A stretch of DNA of 64,000 nt from Labia minor (taxonomy: Eukaryota > Arthropoda > Insecta > Dermaptera > Spongiphoridae): the NCBI GenBank assembly GCA_963082975.1, contig OY720346.1, positions 36,173,787-36,237,786 on the forward strand. The letters run 5' to 3'. Position numbers and translations under genes: made by a program. The notes beneath the pieces are model-generated. The model saw only the letters and a program-made list of their open reading frames with translations. It did no database searches and was not told the origin of the DNA. Positions 49,801-62,209 of the stretch are shown piece after piece; positions within the stretch are counted from its first letter, which is position 1, and each line of letters begins with the position of its first letter.

Positions 49801-52800
49801 ATCTCGAAATTTGATTTGGATTAAATAACATAATATTTTATATTTAAATTAAATTTAATTAATTATAAATTATGGCGAGATAGTAAAAATATAATCGTAA
49901 CTTTATAAAATAATCCTAATAGTGAATATAAAAAAATAAATAAAAATTTAATACTCACTGCATGCGTTCTCGTCGGATTCATCTTTACAATCCGGTTTGT
50001 CATTGCAAAATAATTCTTTATCAATGCATTCGCCGTTGCCGCATGAAAGTTTTCCTTCTGGACAAACAGGCTCATCGGTTTTCAAAATGGGCAACACTTT
50101 ACGGGGCTCTGCAAAGCGGAACGAATGCTTAAATAAATTGTAACGAGCACACAATCCCATATTTATTTATAATACTTATAATTATTCTTATTGTATTATA
50201 AATAAATTCTCATATATCAATAAATATGTCATGGACTTGTATGGATTTTAGAGAAAGATAAAAGAAGATTTTTTTTATAAAGATATCAAGTAGAAAAGAA
50301 GAAATTCTTGAAATATATTCATTTTTTTTATTTTTTTACATCATTCGTTCAGTATAAAGAAAGAATATAAGAGAACGTTTTAAATTATTTTTGTAATTTA
50401 TGTTTTATAATATCCACTATAAATGATATTGAAATTTTTATTCACCATAATTTTGAAAAATATTAATTATTAAAAACTTGAATTTTTTTTTATTTTAAAT
50501 TGAATGCGTTATATAATTTTTTTGTTCCAAGATTCACTATATTGTTTAATTATTAAATCATTAAAATATTATTTAATTTGTTTTTTAAATTATAAAACAC
50601 GTAAAAAAGGAGAGATTTCAAATATCATATAAATATATACATTTGGTTTTTACAATATTAAAAATGATTAATAAAAAAAAAAAAAATTAAAAAAGTTATC
50701 CGGTTGTCTAACTTTAAGGGGAAGTTGAAGTATTTTTGTTAAGGCTTACTTAAATGTCTTTTTTTGGTGTAATTATCAAGTGTTGTATTTTAGTAAGTAT
50801 TTACTACTCATGCAATCATTCATGCAAATGATAATAGTAATAAAATTTATTATAAGATTAGAAAATTATAAAATAGAGATGTTAGTGATATTTTTGGGTT
50901 TTTCTGTTTGTTCTACATAGGATAGGTACAACAAAAATACAATTACAGGTGCCAAATTCAATAAAACCAAAAAACAATAATAAATCCAAAATACATGAAA
51001 ATCATCATTGATAATAATAAAACAACAACAACAAACTACAAATACCATTTCCATAAAAATTCATAGGCGTGTAGGATGATGAATGGTGATTGGTGTTTGG
51101 TGATCCAAAAAAATTATTGTGATTTTTATTTTATTTTGTGGTGATCCCTTTGTCCTTTTTTTCTAAAATAATGATAACACTCTCGGACTAGTTTTTAGAT
51201 ATATATTAAAATAATAGATAAAATAAAGAATATAATATAAATATAAATATCATTAAATTTTAATAATAATTAATAAGATAATATTAAAATATTTTGATTA
51301 ATTTTCAGAGAGAATAATTTTTTTCATTAAATTAATTCATTTCATTAATTAATTAAACAAATAATTATAAATAATAATTTTTGAATTAAATAAAATATTT
51401 TATCAAATAATTTAAATATCTGTATTATAAATATTTCTTTTAAAATTGTTTAAAATGCACACATTTTTAATTTTTTTTTTTTTTTTGTGAAATTTGAATA
51501 ATACTAAATCCGAGAGTGATGATATTAAATAATACGCTTGTGATTAAACGAATGTGTGTATAAATCCCGCCGTAGCCAACTAATAAAAAATAAATGGGAA
51601 GCCGCCGCCGCCGTTTGATAATCCACTCCAGTAAAATGATGTTGCGTGTTTTTTTTTATTTATGACTTACTGTCAAGACGATCACAGTTGTTGACTTTAC
51701 CCTTCCAATCACACGTCTGCTTATCGACATCAAACGCCAATCCAGATGGACAACTGATTTGCTTTATACCAGACTTTGTGCACCTGCGCATTTTTTTGTT
51801 TTTGTTTTTTTTTTGGAGGAGAAGGATGTAGAAAATAGTGATGGTTATGGCGTTGGTGGGTAATAAAGATAGGGAAAATGATTCACACAAAGACAGACAC
51901 ACCCACAAACACACACACATACATACACACAAGAGAAAAATTTTAATAATATTATAAAAATAAAACGAAGGACGACGAATTAACCTTATCATTTTTAAAA
52001 TAACAATTCACAATATTTGTTAATATTAATTATAAATTACCAAAAAACTCATAAATACTTTATTATCATTATCATAACATGTTTTTAAATTATACCTATT
52101 TTAGTTAAATCATAATTAAAAATTTAATAATTTTGTTAGCCTAAATTTTTTTACTTAGATTATAAAAAAAATTCCTTATTTATATGTATAGAGATGAAAA
52201 ATAAATATATTGATATATATTTTTCTTCTTTAATCAATTTTGTATTGAATGACAATTTGATTGACTAAAATGCATTAAAGTCTCCATTTCTATTTTCTGA
52301 TTACTTGAAAATCTGATATATATGTAAAGTATTTTTGTAAAAGTTTTAAAGTGTCAGAAATCTATTCATGTTTTTACGTAGTGTGTTAATATATATATAA
52401 AAGTGTATGTATATATGGATGAACACAATAGCATAATCTTGGTTTATTTTATTAAAAGAACATCTCTAAGAATATTCATTAAAATGTCTGAAATATAAAA
52501 TGTCATAATAATAATAATAATAATTAATAATAATTTTGTTTGAATCGTGAATTGTTTAATATTATAATAATAAAGTTAAACTTCCCCGCCCTCTCCTTTT
52601 TCTTAATTATTTTACTCACTCTCCACACGATCGCAGTTTTTAACATTAGTACGCCAATCACAAGTTTGACGATCAATGTCGAAGGCAAGCCCATTTGGAC
52701 AACGGACGGATGCTAGACGCACTACGCCATTTTCACCCGCCTGGTCGCACCTTTGAATATTATAAGTCACTCGACAATCATCGTGACATGGGGACCCCCA

Positions 52801-55800
52801 ATTTTTAGTTTTTTATTTATTTCAACAGAATTTATTTAAAAAAATGTTGAAATCCTCAGGAATTGAACCTGATTATTCATATATTCGATTTTTAGAAAAT
52901 CATTCAAACTATATTATATGCGTTCATCGTATTGGTATATAGTATCTTTTATATATTATGAATATCTATTAAAATAATATTAACAGATTGTATACTAATT
53001 ATTTACAAAAATTTAAATTAATTCTATCATCAAATTTACTTTCTACGAAAGTTTCAGAATAATATTATATAATTTTATTTTTTATATTTATTTAATTGAT
53101 TAATTAATTTAATTTTTTCTTCTTTTTCTTTCACGGAAGAATAATTTGAAATTTTATAAATAAAAAAAAAATAGATATAGGTAATAATAATAATGCCTTC
53201 CTTGCTATTTAATGATTGATTGTCGGGATTAATTTTTGTTTGTTTTTTTTGCTTCTTTATTAAACTTACCTTACGACATCCCGGCAGTCGCCTTCAGTGC
53301 TTAACCGGAAGTATTCATCCGGTGGCCGATTTTGACATAATTGATCTACATTAGGATCTTCATCACCATCATCATCTTGTCGTTTTACTCGTAAACCATT
53401 TGTTACTAGAAAATAGATTAATTATCAAGTTTAATTAATATGAAATAAATAGTATGAAATCAAATATATGAAAATTTCTATTATTATAATCAAAGCAAAA
53501 ACGATGTGATTGTAAACTATTTTATTTTGTAATTTGATATCAATCTAAATATATGAATATATACATTTCATATTTGTAATTAATAAAATTAACATACATT
53601 TTTTTTTATTAATTTATTTCCGGATAAAGTTAGAAAATATTAAACTTGAAATATAAATTTATTTATTATAATATTAAACATTAAATTAAATATCATTTCA
53701 TTTTATATAAAAGAGAGAAAGAGTTTCAAAGAGATAACAATTTTATTATTTGATTATATTATTATAATCGAAATATTTTAAAAATCTTTTTATAATATTT
53801 TTTAATATTTCATGATTATAAAAACAATTATGTTTGTTTTTAGAATTGGTTTTCCGGATGGCCGACTTAAGAGTTAAAGTTCTGGAGTTAAAATTAAATT
53901 CATTATCCCTTCTCCATGAAAGTGATTGAAATATTTTGAGCTAACTTATCAATGGCAAATGATAATACATTTGTTGGTGCCTTCTTTCCTTAAAAATTAG
54001 CAATTGAAATTTTCCGGTAATCATTTTTTTCATTAATGAGCCTGATAAAACTATTTGCTCCCTGGTCTCGATGTGCCACTGCATTTTATATTTTATTTTG
54101 ATATAGGTATATAAATATATAAAATTTATATTTTAATACTAAGCAATTTTTTAAGTAATATTATATTCAATTCTCAAGTTTGCAAAATCCATCTATTTGT
54201 TAAATTTAAGAATTCTCTCAAATCATTATATGATTTGATTTTTTTTAAGAATGCTTGTCAATCTGATTAGTCAGGGTCGAAAGAAACTTTCCATTTTTTT
54301 TCTTTTTAAATATTTAATGGAATAAAAAAATTTACTTCGAAACGGTAAAAATAAATATTTCAAGGTTACTGAAAAAAATATAATAATAAAATTTATATGA
54401 AATTTATAAGTCGAGTCAATAAAATATTGGCCTAAATCCAAATAAATAAATTTATTTATGAAAATTATAATAATACTATTTAAAAAAAAAAACAATTTTG
54501 ATAATTTATTTTTTTAAATGAAACATTTCCTTAAATAGATCTATCTTTTATATATAAGAAAAATAATGTAGGTACATTTTATCTCCCGTTTACCTTGAAC
54601 AATTTCATGGAAAAGCAATCAATGGATAAAAATATTTTTTTTTTCAATACATCATTTACATTTTTAACAGTTAAATTGAATGTTAAATGAGTAGTGTGTT
54701 ATAATTTATTAATAATGTCAATATATATATAATAAGATAAATAAAATAATTACCTATTAATCAAACAAGATAATTATATAAATGAGGAAAAGAAAAATAT
54801 ATAGTTTTAAATGTAAATATATATATGTATATATTTATTTAAAGCAATAATTAATGAAGTGTTTAAAATTAACTTTAAAAAAACAACAAATATTATCATA
54901 ATATGTGTACGTTTTTTATTTGACTATTTATAATAAAATTTTTGTGATACTCCTATTGTGAAAATGTTTGAAAATTGTTTAGATATAAATTTTAGTATTA
55001 TTAACATAAAATATCATTTAATTGTGTTCTTTGTTCTCTTTAAATGGCAGAAATTTAATATTCTTTGATTTCTTTGATATCTTTGATTAGATAGATTATT
55101 TTCTAAGGATTTATAAAATGGAGCTAATATATATAAATCCATGTTGAACATTTAATAAATTAGATTAAAATAATTCGGCTTTATGAATAATTATTTTTCC
55201 TTGTCTTGTTTTATTATTACTTTTCATTTTTTTTTTATTGAGTCAAATTTGACATATCACGTGCGCCTACGTAACTTTCTTTTATTCTCAAACAAATAGC
55301 TTTAGCATTTTAAATTGATTAAAATCTAATATTTCATAATGGTATAGTTTAGTGAAATAAAATTCAATAAAAATTTAATGAAAGGTTTCGTTATGAGACG
55401 GACATGATGATATTTTAATTAAATAACTAGACACCTGGTCTTTATAAAGTAATTTTTAAATAAATAAATAATATTCAATAAGTACTTATGAGACCAACCA
55501 CTGAGAATTCTATATTGATTCGATATTGAGGATAAACTAAAAGCAACTTATCTACCTATTCATTAATACTAATACTAATTAATCCTATTAGTTAATACTA
55601 ATACACATTTATTATTAAGTATTATAAATATATAAATTGAATAATAGTATTTTTCAATTATATATATAATTATAATATATTTTGATAATAAATTTCAATT
55701 TATCCATGCGTACATCAGGTGTTTCTCCTTTTGTAGAAAAGCCCCTTGAGGTGTTTTTTTTAATTGATATGCACTCAATCTCTCGTGTCACGGCGGAATT

Positions 55801-58800
55801 GAAAGCGGTCCAGTTATTTCTTCCGTGCTCTGATAATTAAAGCAAAAACATCGGCCATTGAACTTATCTCTATTTTTTTATTTGAATCAAAATCCCCATC
55901 TACACCCCTCCAATTTTTCATTGAAATTAACAATTGTATATTAATTTGTTTGGTTGGGGTTATTTTGAAAATGCTTATCTATTATAAAGAAATTAAGGTC
56001 TCTTTAAAGTTTGATTCAACTCAAGGGGAAAGCACCTTCTATAAAAATTTAAATTTGTTATTGCATGATTAAAAAAAAATCAGGCCATAACTCTTTTCAT
56101 TCATTCATTCAATCATTTTTTTTAATAATATTAATAAATAATTTTAAGAATATACTTTATTTAATATTATTTAAATATTTTTAATAAATTAAAAAAAAAA
56201 TGCTTACTTAAATTTATAGATAATTACATAAAATAAAAATAATTAGTTTCAAAAAGAAAAATTAACATATAATAAAAATTATGAGGTAATTTAATTCATT
56301 ATTTCAAATACAATATACTAGTAAAGAGGTTTATTTGTTAAATAAATGAAAATAAAAATAACAAAAGAATCAATACAATGAGGAAGGACATGAAAAAAAA
56401 TTCTTTAGTCCACCCACAAAATACAATATCTCACTTTTTAAATATTGTAAATAAAAAATAAATTAAATATCATTAAAAAGGATTAACACAATAAATAAAT
56501 ATAGAACTATATAGGATCAACATTTTTTTAGACCCAGTTATATACAATATATATATTTTTATATATATGTACTTATATATATTTCTATTAAAGCAAATAA
56601 TTATTTTTATTTTTTGAAAGACGAACAAGGGTTTAAGAGTGTATAAAAATTTATTATATAGAATTCATAAATAATAATAAAAAATAAAACCTATAGTAAA
56701 GACAAATTCTATAAAATTTATTTAGATAGATATAACTGTATGTACATGTTAACTTATAGTATATTGTATATTCAATATACAATGGATAATATTATTCTTA
56801 AAATTTCTTGTGTACTTGAGTGTAATTATTATTATTATTATTATTACTATTAATATTATGTAAAGAAGCACTTTTCAATATGCCAAGGCCAAAAGTCGTC
56901 CTGTTTGTTCTTTCAACTCCCTCGAAATCCGGGTTTACGACACAAATTTTAAAAATAGAAAATTTTAAAATTTATTCATGTCTATTATTAGAAAAAATTA
57001 TTATTATTATTATTTATTAATTATTAATTATAATATTATTATAATGTTATTTATTATCATAATAATAAAAAACATTTATCTAAATCATTAATCAAATTTT
57101 TCTTTCTACTTTAATATAAATAAAAAAATAAAATAAAGTACAAATGTCAATTAAATTTATTTACTAAAAATGAAATTAATTTTCACATATATATCATAAT
57201 CAATCTCTTTTTTTGATTGATTGATTTGGTCTAGTTTCACTCACTTAAAAGAATGATCTTCATATATAGAAAGTAGGGAAAATAAATTTTTAATATACCT
57301 AAAATATAAACCTAAATAATAATTTGAAATGTAAAGAATATTTTAAAAACAATCATCGATAAAGGTAATTAATTATATTATATAAATAAATATACAGATA
57401 ATTAATAATTGGTTCATTTTGTTTTAACAATATAAAAATATTCAATACCTATGTATTATTATCTAATCTATATATCAATTGATCATGTGATTTTTTTCTC
57501 AATAAATTCTATAGAAAAATTATTTGAGAATGTCAAAAAACTTAATTGGAACATTTGGTTAATTGGTTAATTTATTGGTTAAGGTGAATTTTCTTTGAAT
57601 GCAAATTTTACAAGAAAATATATTTTCTATTACAAATTTAAGAAAAAAGTTCCTTTTTGGTCTATTAAATTAAAAGGAAATAATATTATCCCCATTAACT
57701 CTTTAATTTTTAAACACTAAAAATGTTATGTATAAATAATTATTGTATTCAAATTTTGTAAGCAGATTAGAAATAATTGACTTCCTGTGTTCTTATAATT
57801 TTTTTCTTAATATCGGAGAATTTGTTTTATTTTCTTTTTATTAAAAAAATTTCATTAATAAAAAAAAATTAAATATCTAAAACATCTTTTATAAGGTACG
57901 AATAAATCACAATTTGAACATTTCAGAATGGTTGTGAAAATTTTTGTGAGTTAAAAATCTTTTAATTAAATTGAATAAATTAACAAAATAAACAAAATTC
58001 TATTTTAATAATTATCATGGTCAAGGTAAGGGGGTGTGCCAGGATATAGGAGGGGGAGGGGTGAAAACAGATCATTCCTATTTATAGATATGAATTACTC
58101 CCTGACATATAGGCAACCATTTCAACCAAAAATAATATATATACATACATATATATATATAATTCATTCTTTTAGAATAAATATTATTAAAATATGGTAT
58201 TCTCTATCATCTATAATAATTTTTTTGAATTTATCGAAAAATATTGATTATATGATAGAATAATTATGTAAAATAATAAATACATAATCCCCCTTAAAAT
58301 GACAAATTTATAAATAGAATAATAATTAAAAAAAAAATTATTGTTCAGTATGATTTGTCATTTTTCTATATTTGATATCCACCCTAATCCCCCACCTTTC
58401 ATCCTATCCCCCTTCATAAACCTCCTTCAATATTCCTCCTTCTCCCCCCCCACTTTTTCTTCATCCATCCATCCATCTACCTATCTATTTTCAAGTGATG
58501 TTTGTAAAATGACTGCACTAAAGCTTCCCTTTCTCTTTCAACGACCTCGATTAATGGGTGATTTCTCTCTCAAAAGAAAAAAAAAAGAAATTTATTTATG
58601 AGGATTATTATATATTTTTTTCTCTCTTTCTCCCTTTGTATAAATATATAAATTCACATCTATATTGATATTTAATATATATATATATATATATATTATA
58701 CATATATACACATATATCCCCGTATCACAATATTTGTATATATATAAGACAGAGAGAGAGAGAAAGTAACAAAAAGATCTTTCAGTCACTTTCTGTTCGC

Positions 58801-58877
58801 CTGTGTATTTTGTACTTACATGTTAATGAGAATAGTAGTAATAGAAGGAGACCAAGTCTGCAAGGAGTGTTCGCCAT
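46813..58877 (-). CDS. verm: Chitin deacetylase 2 (vermiform type), alternatively spliced
   Basis: Exons in coding order: 58820-58877 (signal peptide [19 protein letters not shown]), 53270-53405, then either 52620-52750 or 51671-51783, then 49959-50108, 47197-48119, 46813-47046. All joins keep phase, giving 543 or 537 aa. Domains: ChtBD2/CBM14 chitin-binding (about 40-108), LDL-receptor class A repeat ([20 protein letters not shown], about 124-160), then a polysaccharide deacetylase domain ([40 protein letters not shown]) and the tail [13 protein letters not shown]. Group I chitin deacetylases are secreted into cuticle and tracheal lumen, where they organise chitin. The zinc-site motifs are altered: TFNG in place of TFDD, and FSLTH in place of HSxTH, so deacetylase activity is doubtful. 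The symbol rests on the alternative exon and these motifs; the paralogue serpentine is the main alternative. Confidence 0.92.
48850..49010 (+). other. GC-normal island in CDA2 intron, possible antisense promoter
   Basis: Inside intron 48120-49958. TATATATA (about 48846-48855, 48863-48870) is followed about 25-35 bp later by ggtcagtcaatcagag, an initiator-like TCAGT context, then a GA-rich run and about 100 bp of unusually complex sequence (gaaagtcgacgacataagtc). It looks like the start of a transcript on the plus strand, but no open frame follows. Confidence 0.25.
49776..49884 (-). mobile_element. HINE copy 2, internally deleted
   Basis: 109 bp keeping both ends of the element at 30713-31310: plus-strand ttagctggagtatctccact at one side and ggcgagatagt at the other, with the whole central region removed. 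The 3' stem-loop carries a T in the loop (TGGAGATACTCCA). Lies in CDA2 intron, 75 bp from the LDLa exon. Confidence 0.75.
50109..51670 (-). other. CDA2 intron between exon 3a and the LDLa exon
   Basis: AT-rich intron. A complex, GC-richer patch lies at about 51510-51650 (gcttgtgattaaacgaatgt, aagccgccgccgccg), within 150 bp of the exon 3a donor, a position where splicing regulators could act. A second patch is at 51060-51110. No coding. Confidence 0.4.
51671..51783 (-). other. CDA2 alternative exon 3a
   Basis: 113 nt, acceptor gcgcag and donor gtaagt. It encodes the second half of the chitin-binding domain: [20 protein letters not shown], then [18 protein letters not shown]. Enters with two bases and leaves with one, exactly like exon 3b, so the two can replace each other but cannot be joined in tandem without shifting frame (113 and 131 nt are both 2 mod 3). 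Confidence 0.88.
52620..52750 (-). other. CDA2 alternative exon 3b
   Basis: 131 nt, acceptor ttcaaag and donor gtgagt. It encodes [20 protein letters not shown], then [20 protein letters not shown], then DRVE. Homologous to 3a with six more residues before the shared CP-GLAFD core. Same entry and exit phase as 3a. Confidence 0.88.
53406..58819 (-). other. CDA2 intron 1, 5.4 kb
   Basis: Mostly AT-rich sequence. Features seen: (ATT)n at 56825-56848, a GC-normal patch at 55700-55860, a G-rich stretch at 58030-58065 (gggggaggggtg), a pyrimidine-rich stretch with C runs at 58378-58490, and TA/CA/GA microsatellites at 58676-58765. Long first introns of cuticle genes often carry enhancers, but no specific element is identified. 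Confidence 0.5.
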
Positions 58878-59095
58878 GCTAGCAGCAGCCCAACAGCCAG
58901 GCGGCGGCCGCTGAAGGACTCTTTTTATTAAGTCCACTCCTTATTTGCGCATGCGCTCTTTTCTCCTTTACTAAATCCAATCCAAGAAATTTTACCCTCA
59001 CGTCTTCTTCGTCTTCAGCGTTCAACCAACCAATCGAGCATACAGTGGTACTTTCTCTCGTTGGCCGCCGCGTACAGGCGCCCTCTGCAATTAAA
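58878..59095 (-). promoter_or_regulatory. CDA2 promoter region
   Basis: The most GC-rich patch of the window. On the minus strand, an NRF1/ewg-type palindrome GCGCATGCGC (58947-58956) precedes a TATA-like TAATAAAAAG (58921-58930), which lies about 45-55 bp upstream of the ATG at 58877; a 5' UTR with gcggccgccgcctgg follows. CCAAT-type motifs (ccaaccaatcg) are near 59024. Consistent with a compact TATA-containing promoter. Confidence 0.55.
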
Positions 59096-60688
59096 AAAAA
59101 AATTATAAAATATTATCTACATTTATTAATTTTAATGTGAAATGTGAAAAATATATTGATAAAATTATAGTTTAAGATATAAAAATTTACCTTTTCATCC
59201 ATCAATAGTCAGTCCACCATTCTCACTTTCATATATCCGAGTTCATTTTCCATATTGGTTAAAACTTGTATAATAAACTTAAAGGAACGAGAATATATCA
59301 TATGTTTCTGATTATATTAAAAAAAAAAAATTGTAAATATTATTCGAATTATTTCAAGAAAAAATACTTAATTGGTATTTTTCATTTAAAATAAATTAAA
59401 TTTTATAATTTATTATTACAATTAAAAAATTTTAAATTAAATAAAAATAAAAATTGATTTTTAAATATTTTCTAAATGAAATATAGATGTAACATCACAC
59501 TACTTTCTAAAATTATTCTGGAGCAAGAGGGATACATTTTTTTAATATTTTAAATTCAAATATGAATTAAGAAAATAAATACTTTTAAAATTAGTAATAA
59601 AGTACTTTAAAAAAAATATTCCTTATGAACTATGAATATTTAAGATAAGGATTATTATTTAAAATAAATAAACGACAAAATATATGAAACAATTTGAAAT
59701 AATTTAAAAGAACATAAATTAAAAAAGGATAGTCATAAAACATACGACCCTCAAACGTTTTCTAATTTGATTACAAAATATTATTAAAATAAATATTTTT
59801 AATGTTATTTTATATATAACATATTGTATTTATATATAAGGAAGCGCTGTCCGCCGTTGCCCAGTGTCATTTTTATTATTAAAAATCCTATTTTAAATTA
59901 AGAAAAAACTAACAAAGATGATTTTTCACGAGGCTGAAACCAATACAGATTGATTTTTCTTTATAAAAATTACCCATGGGGTTTGAATTTCAAAAAAATC
60001 CTTCGTGCGCTTTAATATTTCAAAAATACAAATATATATATACAATTTTTACCAGAATAATAAGATAACTGGAATATTTCTTGTTACATATAAAAACACA
60101 TTTTACAGGCTCATATAATATTTGAAATATAAAAAATAAAATTGCTCAATATTACTTAATCTTAGTGAAAATACCCTTTTTAGCTAGTGCACCAAGCACG
60201 ATTCAGTCGTAAATGATCCAAAAAGCATTGTTCATCTTAAGCATTTACTCATAAGCATAAATTTATAAATCTTTGTATAATTTTTTCTAAAATCCGCCAC
60301 CCCTATCAAAGATTTGCCCTGGGAAAAGGCTTCTGTCCCCCTCGCTAAGCTACTACTCGATATAGCATAGCTTTGTTCGTAGGTGGATTTTGTCTATAAG
60401 TACGCCTAAAATGACGCTGCATTAACTCAGGTGATTTAAACTCAGCGTACCACAAAACACATTGCGCTTTCTGTTGTACGGTAGTCATACCGTCTCTGAA
60501 GTGACGGCAATGGCGGCGCACGACAAGATGAGAATGCGTCCACTGACTTCGAGTAAATGCTACTCAAAATATTTATAATGCTACTCAATCTCTCATTAAT
60601 TTCGTATTGATGATGATGTTTATTTATCGAATAGATGTGCAACAAAATCCCGTCCACCTTTTTCGATTGCTGTATAAATTTATTTTTT
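59096..60688. other. Intergenic AT-rich DNA with one complex patch
   Basis: Low-complexity AT sequence to about 60160. From 60160 to 60560 the sequence is GC-normal (for example gtagtcataccgtctctgaa); it has no open frame or paired ends that I could find and is probably an old repeat. No gene seen. Confidence 0.5.
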
Positions 60689-61284
60689 ACTATCTCGTAA
60701 GAGATAGTATTGCGATCACGAAATTTTTCGATGTTGAGATTTTGATGTTTTTATACGTTTTAAAGGTTCCTGAATCATTTTCACTAAGGTTGAGAAAAAT
60801 GTCTGTGTGTGTGTGTGTGTGTATGTAACCAAGATTACGCAAAAACGGTTTGAGCTAGAATGATGAAATTTGGTACATGAGCATTATTCAAAATTCGTAG
60901 TTTTCTATCAACTTTTGAGAAATGTAGCTCAACCGGAATTTGGTCATTACCTACAACGTTTTGATTTTTTTTCCTCTAAAGTGCCCGTAAAAATAAAGAT
61001 ATATCTTTGATAATTTTTCACATGATTAATAATTGTATAAAACTGTTATATATAGAATTTCAGCTTGATTGATTCGCTGAAATTACCAGAATAAATTTTT
61101 TAACACTGCAAATCTCACGAGCCAACACGTGACGTGGTGCCATCAACAAAAAGCCAAACACATGCGCTGGTTTAATATTTAACATTTATAATTTATAATT
61201 AATTAAATTTAATTTAAATATAATATATTATGTTATTTAACCCGATTCAATTGCGAGATAGTCGAGTGGAGACACTCCAGCTAA
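60689..61284 (+). mobile_element. Helitron/Helentron-like element (HINE), copy 3
   Basis: 596 bp, inverted relative to copy 1 and nearly the same length. It starts ACTATCTCGTAAGAGATAGT, has (GT)n at 60804-60822, then acggtttgagctagaatgat, and ends GCGAGATAGTCGAG, stem-loop TGGAGACACTCCA, GCTAA, followed by T. No coding. Confidence 0.75.
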
Positions 61285-61794
61285 TTTTATTATACTTCAT
61301 TATTATTTATATATTCTAATCATCATCAGTGAAGTCCCATTTTAACCCCACATTGGACTACTTATTTATTTTCATATTAGATCATTAATTCAAGTCATTG
61401 TCAACGAGAATCATAGTACAATCTTCTGTTGGACAAATAATATTGTATATTTCTGTGATATATTATTTAATTATTTATTTGTTTACGATTTATTTATCTA
61501 TATATAAATGTTTACATATTGGAGAAAAATTTTTTCATTCCAAAGACCTAGATCTAAAGAAACAATGGAATCAATGGCTCAGAATATATAATATATTGGA
61601 ATAATAATAATTAGTGTAATAAAAGAAAATTTTTTATATTTTTTTATTAAAATTAAAAAAATATTCTTATTAATATCTTTATAATTTTAGATTATAATTA
61701 AATTATATATTTTTATAATTAAAATTTATTATACTATAATTTTAATATTCTTTATTGTTAGATGACACAAATGTTTTTTTTTAATATTAAACAA
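61285..61794. other. Intergenic AT-rich spacer
   Basis: AT-rich sequence between the HINE and a tandem repeat. The open frame at 61398-61604 has no recognisable domain. Nothing else seen. Confidence 0.5.
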
Positions 61795-62200
61795 GCTGCT
61801 CCGAGCGCCTTCGGCGCTCCTCACACCTAGACGGGGCTGCGCCCCCTGTACCCCCGAGTGATACATAGTATTTCGTTGAAAGTGTGTATGTAAAAGATTT
61901 TCATCCATTTTGTATCAATCAGTATAAGTAGATAAGATATTTATTTGTTTTTTTGTAAAATATATTTTAATTTAATCAATAAATTAATTATATACTAGCT
62001 GCTCCGAGCGCCTTCGGCGCTCTTCACACCTAGACGGGGGCTCCGCCCCCTGTACCCCCGAGTGATACATAGTATTTGGTTGAAAGTCTGTATGTAAAAG
62101 GTTTTCATCCATTTTGTTTCAATCAGTATAAGTAGATAAGACATGTATTTGTTTTCTTGTAAAATATATTTTAATTTAATCAGTAAATTAATTATATATT
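61795..62200 (-). repeat. Tandem pair of 203-bp Helitron-like units
   Basis: Two units (from 61795 and from 61998), about 95% identical by eye. Each has gagcgccttcggcgctc (a strong hairpin), then ggggctgcgcccc or gggggctccgccccc, then AT-rich DNA. On the minus strand a unit ends hairpin-GGAGCAGCTAG followed by T, a Helitron-style 3' end (hairpin, short spacer, CTRR, T). The outer unit ends CTTG, so that end is diverged. No coding. Confidence 0.7.
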
Positions 62201-62209
62201 ATTATTGTA

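Noticed and set aside
49948-50160. ATG-initiated start for the LDLa exon of CDA2
   Set aside because: The codons upstream of 50108 are intron read-through; an acceptor at 50109-50110 joins in phase to both alternative exons.
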